The notes: generated from the letters alone by a model not told the origin. A DNA stretch of 6,267 bases from Planctomycetaceae bacterium (GCA_027488415.1 JAIYBS010000317.1:1-6267), one strand, 5' to 3'; numbered from the stretch's first letter, positions 1-6,267 are shown. Translations and numbers: made by a program.

Positions 1-756
1 CACCACGCTCTTCAGCTCGAGCTCGTAGAGGAAGTCGATGTACGGACCGACCATCGGCGGGTTCTCGAACGCGCCGGGAGCGGGTCGGCCGCCGTTCACC
101 GTGAGCCGCGGCTTGACGATGACGTTGAACTGCAGATCGCCGCTGACGAGTCCGCCTTCCTTCGTGCGCACGCGGGTGAGCATGCCCTGATCGACGGACA
201 GCGGGGCCTTGAACTCGCGGGTGCCGTTCCTGAAGACCGCGACGAACGCCACGTTGCGCTGCATGAACCGGACGGACGCGGGGTCGATCGAACCGGTCCA
301 GGAGTACTGCTTGATGCCGTCGCGGTTCGCCTTCGCGCACCACGGCTCGAGGGACCGCAGGTGCAGGTTGAGCTTCTGCTGGTCGGTGGTGTCCGGCAGC
401 GACGGAAACGCGGCGAGGTACTCCGCCTGGAGCGTCGACAGGAGCCCGCCGGGTCCGATCGTCGGGTCGGCGGGCACCGGCGCGGGCGCGGGCGCCGCAG
501 GCGCGGGGCTCGCAGCCGGCATGGACGCCGCCACGGCCTTCATCGCCGCGATCTCCGCCTTGAGTGCCGCGATCTGCGCCTTCGCGGCGTCGAGGTCCGC
601 GTCGCGGCGCGAGAGCTCCTGCCGGAGCCGATCGATCTCCTGGCGCAGGTCGTTCATCGACTGCGGCGGGGTGTCCTGGGCCGGCGCGAGTCCGGCGGGG
701 ATCGAGGCGAGCGAGGCGACGACGGCGGCGGCACGCAGGAAGTGCATGGCTTGCAT
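1..756 (-). CDS. Secreted protein of unknown function with coiled coil and Ala/Pro linker (3' end cut off by the window)
   Basis: I do not recognise this family. The minus strand reads open for 252 codons from ATG at 756 down to base 1 without a stop, so the C-terminus lies outside the window. The N-terminus looks like a Sec signal peptide: Met-rich start with His/Arg, a hydrophobic stretch at about residues 7-24, and a likely cleavage site after APA near residue 26. Residues 33-75 are a heptad-like charged helix (NDLRQEIDRLRQELSRRDAD), probably a coiled coil. Residues 79-97 are an Ala/Pro linker. From about 105 onward a mixed region with aromatic and beta-prone segments (VAFVAVF, LQFNVIVKPRL, YIDFLYELEL) suggests a compact extracytoplasmic domain. 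A second in-frame ATG at 747 would give a cleaner signal peptide (MHFLRAAAVV). Neither start has a strong ribosome binding site. The gene diverges from the plus-strand operon, so the two need not be functionally linked. Confidence 0.8.
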   Translation of the reverse strand, partial: MQAMHFLRAAAVVASLASIPAGLAPAQDTPPQSMNDLRQEIDRLRQELSRRDADLDAAKAQIAALKAEIAAMKAVAASMPAASPAPAAPAPAPVPADPTIGPGGLLSTLQAEYLAAFPSLPDTTDQQKLNLHLRSLEPWCAKANRDGIKQYSWTGSIDPASVRFMQRNVAFVAVFRNGTREFKAPLSVDQGMLTRVRTKEGGLVSGDLQFNVIVKPRLTVNGGRPAPGAFENPPMVGPYIDFLYELELKSVV

Positions 757-836
757 GATACGGAGGTTCCGGGCGGTTCCCCGTCGTGGCCGCGGTTCCG
801 CGCGAATAGACTTGGAGACGCGAGGACCGCTTCCGC
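757..836. promoter_or_regulatory. Divergent intergenic region, presumed to hold promoters for both flanking genes
   Basis: This 80-bp gap is the only clear non-coding stretch in the window and separates two divergently transcribed genes, so promoters for both should lie here or just inside the genes. It carries three direct copies of GGTTCC at 765-770, 775-780 and 794-799. Their start-to-start spacings are 10 and 19 bp, close to one and two helical turns, as seen in some multi-site operators. No convincing -35/-10 pair is visible. The AT-richest part is around 804-812 (GAATAGACT), which is a weak -10 candidate for the rightward gene. The regulatory role is inferred from position only. Confidence 0.4.
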
Positions 837-2813
837 ATGGACCGAATCCGATCGCTCGTCTCGCTCGCGCGCCGGCGCCTCTTCCTCGAGGCGTGGTTGC
901 GCGCCTCCTGGCTCGTCGCGGCGGTTGCGGTGGCGGTGATCGTCCTGCCGATCCTCGAGCGGCGGTTGGTCGGCGCGTCCTCGGCGATCTCGTGGTGGGG
1001 CACCGGGCTTGGCTGGCTCGTCGCTGCCGTGACGGTCGCGCTGGCCATCGGCGCCGCATCTGGGCTGGTCCGCGCGCGCGTCGCGCGGCGGTCCGACGAG
1101 CAGGTGGCGATGGAGCTCGACGGGCGCATCGATTCCGGCGAGCGCTTCGCAACCGCGATCGCGCTGGTCGACGACGCCGCCGCGGCATCGGATCCGTTCG
1201 CTCGTGCGGCGATCGCGGACGCCGTGGCCTACGCCGCGCAGCCGGAGCTCGGCGGGCGTGTGCGATCGGCATTCCCGGTGCGCGCACCCGAGCGCTGGTG
1301 GCCGCTGCCTGCGGCGGTGGGGCTCGTGCTGCTCGCGTGGCTCGCGGTGCCGCAGCTCGAGCGCGCCGAACCCGAGGCATCGAAGGCCGCGGCCGCCTCG
1401 CAGGTGCGCAAGGAGCAGCCGGCGGAGGAGAAGCGGCTCGAGGAGGTCGTGAAGCAGATCGAGCAGAACGCGGAGCTCGCGAGGAAGCTCGACGCGGAGC
1501 TCGCGGCCGCGAGGAAGACCATCGACGAGGGCGCGTCGGGTCCGGTGCGCAACCCCGAGGACGCCGCTCGCGAGAGCATGAAGCGCCTCGCGGAGCTGCA
1601 GGAGCGGCTGGCCGAGGTGTCGGCGGGGAAGGAATCGCAGGCCTCGCGCGAGCTGCGCGACGCGCTCTCGAAGCTCGAGCTCCCGAAGGACCAGAACGCG
1701 GCGCGCGACCTCTCGGAGGCCCTCAAGCAGGGCGACTTCAAGGCCGCGAAGGATGCGCTCGCGAAGCTCCAGGAGGCCGCCAAGTCCGACGGCAAGCTCT
1801 CGCAGGAGGAGCGCGAGAAGCTCGCGAAGGCGCTCGAGGACACCGCGAAGCAGCTCGAGTCGCTCTCGAAGGATCCGTCGAAGCTCGCCGACGCCCTGAA
1901 GAACGCGGGCATGGACCCGGCGCTCGCGAGCAACCCGCTCGCCCTGCAGCAGGCGATCCAGGCCTCGAAGGACCTGAACGACTCGCAGAAGCAGGCGCTG
2001 CAGCAGATGGCGCAGTCGATGCAGGACGCGCAGGGCAAGCTCGCGCAGATGAGCCAGCAGATGTCGCAGATGTCCGAGCAGGCCCGGAACCCCGGCCAGC
2101 AGGGTCAGCAGGGGCAGAACGGCCAGCAGTCTCAGCAGTCGCAGCAGGCATCCGGCGAGGGCCAGCAGGGCGGCCAGAAGGACCAGCAGCAGGCGAACGG
2201 CGGTCAGCAGTCGCAGCAGTCCCAGCAGTCCGGCGAGCAGGGCGGGCAGCAGGGCGGTGCCTCGCAGATGTCGCAGATGCTCGACGAGGCGGAGACCGAG
2301 CGCCAGATGGCGATGGCCGCGGAGGGTGCGAAGTCGCAGTGCCAGTCGGGCGGGATGAGCGAGGGCGAGGCGGACAGCGCGCTCCGCTCGAGCTCCGACG
2401 ACCCCACGAACGCGTCCTCGAACAGCCGCGGCACGAAGAGCGGCTCCGGCGGCGGGCGCGCAGTCGCCGAGGGCGGCGACCGGAAGTTCCGCGAGACCAC
2501 CTTCGGCACCAAGTTCCAGAAGCAGAAGGGCGAGCGACAGGAAGGCGACGTCATCGCGCAGCAGCTCGTTGCCGGCGAGAGCCCGACCGGCGAGAGCCGC
2601 GTCGCGCTCGAGCAGGTCGCCGAGCGGATCGCGCCCGGCTACGAGCGCGGCACCGACGACGACCCGGTGCCCGCGCACCTGCGCGAGGTGCACAAGAAGT
2701 ACTTCGGCGACCTGCGCAAGAAGCTCGAGGCGAAGGGCGTGAAGGCCGCGCCCGCCCCGGCGGCCCCGACGCAGCCGGCGGCGCCCGCCGGCGGTGGCGC
2801 GAATGCGAAGTGA
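837..2813 (+). CDS. Membrane-anchored coiled-coil protein, DUF4175-like, with Q/S/G-rich segment
   Basis: 658 aa. Hydrophobic segments at about residues 22-41, 58-77 and 156-173 anchor the protein. Between the second and third lies a conserved-looking helix (MELDGRIDSGERFATAIAL), resembling the 'LDxRlgLxdR..tAlel' element that I recall from DUF4175/TIGR02302-type membrane proteins. Residues 180-410 are a long Glu/Lys/Ala/Leu-rich region, predicted as helical and coiled coil. Residues 395-474 become Met/Gln-rich and then a low-complexity Gln/Ser/Gly tract. After a disordered Ser/Gly linker (about 505-545), a better-ordered C-terminus has VPAHLREVHKKYFGDL (611-626), similar to a 'P..yr..v..YF' motif seen near the ends of such proteins. 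The tail is Ala/Pro-rich. Homologues often sit in MoxR/DUF58/BatA-like gene clusters, but none of those genes is visible here. The molecular function is unknown. Start ATG 837 has GAGG at 822-825 upstream. High Glu/Lys coiled coils of this kind are often misannotated as Smc. Its end overlaps the next gene by 11 nt. Confidence 0.85.
   Translation: MDRIRSLVSLARRRLFLEAWLRASWLVAAVAVAVIVLPILERRLVGASSAISWWGTGLGWLVAAVTVALAIGAASGLVRARVARRSDEQVAMELDGRIDSGERFATAIALVDDAAAASDPFARAAIADAVAYAAQPELGGRVRSAFPVRAPERWWPLPAAVGLVLLAWLAVPQLERAEPEASKAAAASQVRKEQPAEEKRLEEVVKQIEQNAELARKLDAELAAARKTIDEGASGPVRNPEDAARESMKRLAELQERLAEVSAGKESQASRELRDALSKLELPKDQNAARDLSEALKQGDFKAAKDALAKLQEAAKSDGKLSQEEREKLAKALEDTAKQLESLSKDPSKLADALKNAGMDPALASNPLALQQAIQASKDLNDSQKQALQQMAQSMQDAQGKLAQMSQQMSQMSEQARNPGQQGQQGQNGQQSQQSQQASGEGQQGGQKDQQQANGGQQSQQSQQSGEQGGQQGGASQMSQMLDEAETERQMAMAAEGAKSQCQSGGMSEGEADSALRSSSDDPTNASSNSRGTKSGSGGGRAVAEGGDRKFRETTFGTKFQKQKGERQEGDVIAQQLVAGESPTGESRVALEQVAERIAPGYERGTDDDPVPAHLREVHKKYFGDLRKKLEAKGVKAAPAPAAPTQPAAPAGGGANAK
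2097..2258 (+). repeat. CAG-rich low-complexity tract encoding Gln/Ser/Gly
   Basis: This in-frame tract lies within the DUF4175-like gene and encodes residues 421-474. Every Gln codon in it is CAG. The unit QQSQQSQQ occurs twice, at about 2124-2147 and 2202-2225, each preceded by Asn-Gly or Asn-Gly-Gly, which points to an internal duplication. It is probably a flexible, disordered linker on the extracytoplasmic or cytoplasmic side of the membrane-anchored protein. Repeats like this tend to vary in length between strains by slippage, although the serine and glycine codons interrupt it enough to slow that. Confidence 0.75.
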
Positions 2814-3879
2814 GCGGTCGCCGCAGCGGCGGGCGGTCGGCGCGGCGATGGCCGCGACGATGCTGTGCGCGGTGCTCGCCGCGTGCGGCCGCGAGCCGTC
2901 GGTGACGGTCTACGCCAGCGCGGACGAGTCCGTGGCGCGGCCGGTCTTCGAGCGCTTCGAGCGCGAGACGGGGATCCGCGTCGACGCCAAGTTCGACACC
3001 GAGGCCACGAAGACGACCGGCCTCGCGAACCTTCTCCGTGCGGAGCGCGACCGCCCGCGCGCCGATGTCTTCTGGTCGAACGAGCAGGCCGCGAACGTGG
3101 CGCTCGCCGGGGAGCGCGTGACGGCGCCGCCCGCCGGGTCCGCGGAGGCGACGACCGCGATCGCGCGCTGGCCCGCGGCGTGGAAGGCGGCGGACGGCAC
3201 CTGGGCGGCGCTCGCCGGACGCGCGCGGGTGATCGTCTACTCGCCGGAGCGCGTGAAGGACCCGCCGCAGACGTGGACCGCGCTGATCGCGCCCCGCTGG
3301 AAGGGTCGGATCGCGATGGCCGATCCTCGGTTCGGTACGACCCGGGGCCACTTCGGCGCGATGAAGGCCTACTGGGACGCGAACGCGCTCCCCGGCTACT
3401 TCGAGGCCTTCGCGGAAGGCCTCGCCGAGAACGCCCCGGCGCTCCTGACCTCGGGCAACGCGGGCGTCGTCGACGCGGTGGCGCGCGGCGAGGCCGACAT
3501 CGGCCTCACCGACACCGACGACGTGCTCGCGGCGCAGGCGCGCGGGCTGAAGGTCGCGATGGCCTTCCCGCGCCACGCGCGCGACGCGTCGACCGCCGGC
3601 GGCGGCACGTTCGTGATCCCGAACACGGTCGCCATGGTCGCCGGTTGCCCGCATCCCGACGAGGCCGAGCGGTTCATCGCCTGGTTCCTCGCCGACGCGA
3701 CCGAGCGGCAGCTGGCGGAGATGCCTGCGAAGCACGCGCCGCTTGTCGGCGCGCCGCGCGAGGGGGACCTCGTGGTCGACGATCCGCTCGTGGTCGATCC
3801 GGCGGTTGCCTCCGCTGTCGCTGACGCCGCCGTGGAGGCGTTCCTGCAGTCGGTGCGCGATGCCGCGGGGAGCCGGTAG
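2803..3879 (+). CDS. Iron(III)-type ABC transporter solute-binding lipoprotein
   Basis: 358 aa from ATG 2803. It captures a substrate outside the cytoplasmic membrane and delivers it to the permease encoded next. The n-region is Arg-rich, followed by a hydrophobic core and a lipobox LAAC with Cys28, so a diacylglyceryl-anchored protein is predicted. The mature N-terminus VTVYASADE and the following ARPVFERFERETGI, FDTEATKTTGLANLL and RPRADVFWSNE are hallmarks of the FbpA/FutA-like Fe(III)-binding family (type II periplasmic binding fold). The second lobe has LLTSGNAGVVDAVARGEADI, then IGLTDTDDV, and the family's late FVIPNTVAMV segment. Length is normal for the family. By my alignment from memory, TDTDD (residues 236-240) occupies the place of the Tyr-Tyr iron ligands of FbpA, so substrate identity is uncertain. 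Tyr37 may match the first FutA tyrosine. GTG at 2794 is an alternative start. ATG 2803 keeps an Arg-rich n-region and follows a weak GGTGG. The start overlaps the upstream gene by 11 nt, suggesting translational coupling. Confidence 0.9.
   Translation: MRSERSPQRRAVGAAMAATMLCAVLAACGREPSVTVYASADESVARPVFERFERETGIRVDAKFDTEATKTTGLANLLRAERDRPRADVFWSNEQAANVALAGERVTAPPAGSAEATTAIARWPAAWKAADGTWAALAGRARVIVYSPERVKDPPQTWTALIAPRWKGRIAMADPRFGTTRGHFGAMKAYWDANALPGYFEAFAEGLAENAPALLTSGNAGVVDAVARGEADIGLTDTDDVLAAQARGLKVAMAFPRHARDASTAGGGTFVIPNTVAMVAGCPHPDEAERFIAWFLADATERQLAEMPAKHAPLVGAPREGDLVVDDPLVVDPAVASAVADAAVEAFLQSVRDAAGSR
3867..3872 (+). promoter_or_regulatory. Ribosome binding site for the permease GTG start
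   Basis: GGGGAG lies 7 nt before GTG 3880, inside the last codons of the solute-binding gene. This favours GTG 3880, immediately after the TAG stop at 3877-3879, over the in-frame ATG at 3901. That ATG has no Shine-Dalgarno sequence at a useful distance. Confidence 0.5.
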
Positions 3880-6267
3880 GTGCAGCACGCAGCGCGCGCC
3901 ATGGTCGCGTTCGCCGTCGTTGCGTTCGTTGTCGCGGTCGCCGTGCCGGCGGGTGCGCTGCTCGGGCTCCTGCGCCTCGGTGGCGAGGTACCCGCGACGT
4001 TCGACGGGGCGCGCACGCTCGTGACGACGCTCGGGTGGTCGATCGCGTGCGCGGCCGCGGCCTGCGCGCTCGGCTGGCCGGTTGGCCGCGCCATGCGGTC
4101 GGCGCGCGGCGGGCACGTGCTCCGGGCGCTCTCGGTGGTCGCCGCGGCGCTCCCGGCGTACGCGGTCTTCTGGACCTGGTGGCAGGCGGCGGGCCCCGGC
4201 TCGGCGGTCGGCGACTGGTGTGCCGCAACCGACCGGACGGGCATGCTGCGCGAGGCGCTCCTCTTCGTCGGCATCGCCTCGTGGTCGTGGCCGCTTGCGG
4301 CCTGGATCGTCGCCGCGCGCCGGGCCGACGGCGAGTCCGCGGAGCGCGAGGCGGGATCCATCGATGCCGAACGCGGCCGCGACCGGCTGGCGCGTGCGTG
4401 GCGCTCGGATCGCGGTGCCGTCGGCATCGCGTTCGCGGCGCTCGTGGCAGTGGTCGCCGGCTCGACCGTGGCCTTCGACCTCGCGCAGGTGCCGACCTTC
4501 GGGTTCGAGCTGCGCGCCCTCGACGTGCAGGGAACCCCGGCATCGGCGGTGGTCCGCGCGGCGTGGCCAGCGATCGCGCTCGCGCTCCTCGCGGGCGTCG
4601 CCTTCGCCGCGGTGCCGGTCCGGCCTCGTCCCGACGGCGACGCGGCACCGCGCACCGCGCGCTCGCCGGCCGCGTGGCTCGTGGTCTCCGTCACGCTGCT
4701 CGTGCCGCTCGCGACGCTCGCCGCCGCGCTCCTCTCGCGCGGCGCGCTCGACCGATTCGGCGCGATCGGCCTACGCGGCGCGGCGGGGACGCTGCTTGCC
4801 GCGGCGGCTGCGGGCGCGGTGCTTGCGGCCGTGGCTGCGGGGCATCTGCTGCTCGCGGCCCGTGGGTGCGGCGCCGGCTCGGGTGCGGCCGTCGCGCGCA
4901 TCGTCGAGCGCTCGATGCTGATCGGCTGGGCCGCGAGCGCGGCGATCCCGGCGACGGTCGCGGCACTCGCGACGATCGCGGCATGGAACGTCGAGGGGCT
5001 CGGGCGTGCCGTCTACGACGGACCGGCGATCGTCGGCCTCTCCCACGTCGGTCGGTTCGGCATCGTCGCGGCCTGGCTCGGCCGGATCGCCGCGCTCCGC
5101 GAGCCGGCGGAGCGTCGCGATCTGCGCGCCGTCGACGGCCAGGGCCTCGGCGGCGCGCTCGCCGCGCTGGCCCCCGACCTGCGCGCGTGTGCGATCTCCG
5201 CGGGGCTCGTGGGCACGGTGCTCGCCGCGGGCGAGGTGATCGCCGCCGCGCGGCTCGAGCCGCCCGGATGGGCGTGGTCCTCGTCCATGCTGCTCAACGC
5301 GATCCACTACCAGCAGCCGGCGACGGTGCTCGGCGGTCTGCTCGCCCTGGTGGTGCTTGCCTCGTGCGCGGGAGGGGCGGTCTCGTGGGCGCTCGCGCGC
5401 GGCGAGCGGACGCGGGGCATCGCGATGGTCCTGCTCGCGGCGGTCGTCCTCGTGGGTTGCCGCGAATCGGCGCCGTCCGGCGGACCGCGCCTCGAGGCGG
5501 AGCGCTGGTTCGGCTCGCCCGGCCGCGGGCGCGGGCAGTTCGAGTACCCGCGGGCGCTGGACATCGACCCGCGCGACGGCACGCTCGTGGTGGTGGACCG
5601 CCAGGCGCGTTTGCAGCGGTTCGACCGCGATGGCCGCTACCTCGGCGAATGGGCGATGCCCGAGAAGGCGCTCGGCAAGCCGACCGGCCTCGGGATCGGC
5701 CCGGACGGCCGGGTGTGGGTCGCCGACACGCACTACCACCGCGTGATCTGCTGGTCGCCCGAGGGACGCGAGCTGCTTCGCTTCGGCGAGTACGGCACCG
5801 GACCCGGGCAGTTCATCTTCCCGTGCGACGCCGAGGTGGGCCCCGACGGGAACGTCTGGGTCTCGGAGTTCGGCGGCAACGACCGCGTGCAGGTGTTCCG
5901 TCCGGACGGCTCGTTCGTCCGGCAGTTCGGTTCGCCGGGTCGCGCGCCCGGGCAGTTCGACCGCCCGCAGTCGATCGCGTTCTCGCCGGACGGCCGCGAG
6001 GTCTTCGTGGCGGACGCGTGCAACCACCGCATCCAGGTGCTCGACCTCGAGGGGCGTCCGCTGCGCTGCTTCGGCCGCGACTCGAGCCCGCCGGTCGACA
6101 TGGCGTTCCCCTACGGCCTCGAGCCCGTCGGCGACGGCACGCTGCTCGTCACCGAGTTCGGGAACCACCGCATCCATCGGATCGCCGGCACCGACGGCCG
6201 CGACCTCGGCACCGCGCGCGAGGTCGGCGGCGCTCCGGTCCCGCTGCTGCTGCACGTGGTCGACGGC
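3880..6267 (+). CDS. Fe(III)-type ABC transporter permease continuous in frame with an NHL-repeat module (3' end outside window)
   Basis: The frame is open for 796 codons from GTG 3880 to the window end, with no stop. Residues 1-505 form a two-domain permease of the FbpB/SfuB kind, with about 12 hydrophobic segments: near 8-31, 48-66, 82-104, 126-146, 179-200, 227-247, 264-286, 301-327, 346-369, 382-403, 434-456 and 482-505. The cytoplasmic coupling (EAA) loops are degenerate. The first is around 157-175 (EAGSIDA in place of EAAxxxG). The second is around 414-435 (LRAVDGQG followed by LAPDLRA in the LP position). A positively charged loop (ARGERTRG) precedes a further hydrophobic stretch ending in LVGC (Cys527). 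An NHL beta-propeller region follows from about residue 545. With 12 segments and a positive inner loop, the extra segment would place the propeller outside the cell, so a fusion is topologically coherent. Two separate genes joined by a lost stop codon or a base error is the alternative. The solute-binding gene is directly upstream. No ATPase gene is in the window. Confidence 0.8.
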   Translation, partial: MQHAARAMVAFAVVAFVVAVAVPAGALLGLLRLGGEVPATFDGARTLVTTLGWSIACAAAACALGWPVGRAMRSARGGHVLRALSVVAAALPAYAVFWTWWQAAGPGSAVGDWCAATDRTGMLREALLFVGIASWSWPLAAWIVAARRADGESAEREAGSIDAERGRDRLARAWRSDRGAVGIAFAALVAVVAGSTVAFDLAQVPTFGFELRALDVQGTPASAVVRAAWPAIALALLAGVAFAAVPVRPRPDGDAAPRTARSPAAWLVVSVTLLVPLATLAAALLSRGALDRFGAIGLRGAAGTLLAAAAAGAVLAAVAAGHLLLAARGCGAGSGAAVARIVERSMLIGWAASAAIPATVAALATIAAWNVEGLGRAVYDGPAIVGLSHVGRFGIVAAWLGRIAALREPAERRDLRAVDGQGLGGALAALAPDLRACAISAGLVGTVLAAGEVIAAARLEPPGWAWSSSMLLNAIHYQQPATVLGGLLALVVLASCAGGAVSWALARGERTRGIAMVLLAAVVLVGCRESAPSGGPRLEAERWFGSPGRGRGQFEYPRALDIDPRDGTLVVVDRQARLQRFDRDGRYLGEWAMPEKALGKPTGLGIGPDGRVWVADTHYHRVICWSPEGRELLRFGEYGTGPGQFIFPCDAEVGPDGNVWVSEFGGNDRVQVFRPDGSFVRQFGSPGRAPGQFDRPQSIAFSPDGREVFVADACNHRIQVLDLEGRPLRCFGRDSSPPVDMAFPYGLEPVGDGTLLVTEFGNHRIHRIAGTDGRDLGTAREVGGAPVPLLLHVVDG
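5425..6267 (+). other. NHL beta-propeller module with lipoprotein-like N-terminus (possible separate gene, partial)
   Basis: Internal ATG 5425 would begin a protein MVLLAAVVLVGC whose Cys sits in a lipobox-like LVGC, followed by a flexible Ser/Pro/Gly stretch typical of a lipoprotein tether. A weak GGGG at 5414-5417 lies 7 nt upstream, but the signal lacks its own charged n-region unless translation starts earlier, for example at GTG 5350 or 5353. Five NHL-type blades are visible, beginning near 5533, 5674, 5803, 5950 and 6106. Three carry a linker of the form GxGxGQF..P (GRGRGQFEYP, GTGPGQFIFP, GRAPGQFDRP). Blade cores show GLGIGPDGRVWVADTHYHRV, EVGPDGNVWVSEFGGNDRV and IAFSPDGREVFVADACNHRI. 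NHL propellers normally have six blades, so at least one more should follow beyond the window. They serve as binding or scaffold surfaces, sometimes enzymatic. No specific ligand can be read here. The module is in the same frame as the permease, with no stop between them. Confidence 0.75.

Noticed and set aside
801..825. Possible sigma70 promoter with a TAGACT-like -10 near 807-812
   Set aside because: No matching -35 element at a suitable distance, and promoter consensus in this lineage is uncertain, so it is not listed as a promoter of its own.
654..2693. 679-codon minus-strand open frame opposite the DUF4175-like gene
   Set aside because: The Leu/Arg-rich product mirrors the Glu/Lys coiled-coil codons of the true gene on the other strand, and no recognisable domain is present.
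209..2905. 898-codon plus-strand open frame overlapping the divergent gap and the DUF4175-like gene
   Set aside because: Its product is dominated by Arg/Ala/Gly with no domain logic, and it crosses both the minus-strand secreted-protein gene and the well-supported 837-2813 gene. It is an out-of-frame artefact of high GC content.
3877..3901. Permease start at ATG 3901
   Set aside because: ATG 3901 lacks a ribosome binding site at a useful distance, whereas GTG 3880 has GGGGAG 7 nt upstream and begins directly after the preceding stop codon.
2551..4116. 521-codon minus-strand open frame opposite the solute-binding protein
   Set aside because: The opposite strand encodes a clear family match with a lipobox. 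This frame gives Arg/Ala-rich low-complexity sequence.
3396..4901. 501-codon minus-strand open frame rich in Ala/Ser/Thr
   Set aside because: It spans the junction of two supported plus-strand genes and has no signal peptide or domain. It is typical of an antisense shadow in GC-rich DNA.
4771..6255. 494-codon minus-strand open frame opposite the permease and NHL region
   Set aside because: The opposite frame gives membrane helices and NHL blades. This one is Arg/Asp/His-rich without domain features.

Overview
This is a very GC-rich bacterial window with almost no non-coding DNA. Third codon positions are nearly all G or C, every Gln codon in the Q-rich tract is CAG, and the only clear gap is 80 bp. 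The gene types suggest a planctomycete, possibly of the Phycisphaerae kind. They include a DUF4175-like membrane/coiled-coil protein with a Gln/Ser/Gly-rich segment, an Fe(III)-type ABC importer and an NHL-repeat lipoprotein-like module. This assignment is an inference from gene style, since no rRNA or other taxonomic marker is present.

Layout: (1) Bases 1-756, minus strand, hold the 5' part of a gene for a secreted protein of unknown function. It has a signal peptide, a short coiled coil, an Ala/Pro linker and a probably beta-rich C-terminal region, and it runs off the left edge. (2) Bases 757-836 are the divergent intergenic gap and carry three copies of GGTTCC. (3) A plus-strand block starts at 837 and continues past the right edge. 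It contains a 658-aa membrane-anchored coiled-coil protein (837-2813), an iron-type ABC solute-binding lipoprotein (2803-3879, overlapping the previous gene by 11 nt) and an ABC permease (GTG at 3880, directly after the previous stop codon). The permease reading frame then runs without a stop into an NHL beta-propeller module that is still open at base 6267.

The tight packing suggests that the three plus-strand genes are co-transcribed. The solute-binding protein would capture a metal or other small anion outside the membrane and pass it to the permease. The ATPase subunit is not in the window and is expected downstream. The most notable observation is the unbroken frame joining the two-domain permease (about 12 membrane segments) to a hydrophobic segment ending in a lipobox-like LVGC and then an NHL propeller. 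This is either a real permease-NHL fusion, possibly one cleaved by lipoprotein processing, or two genes joined by a lost stop codon or a sequence error. A second point is that the solute-binding protein appears to carry TDTDD where classical FbpA/FutA proteins carry the iron-binding Tyr-Tyr pair, so its substrate should not be assumed to be Fe(III). I saw no RNA genes, mobile elements, CRISPR arrays or convincing terminators.
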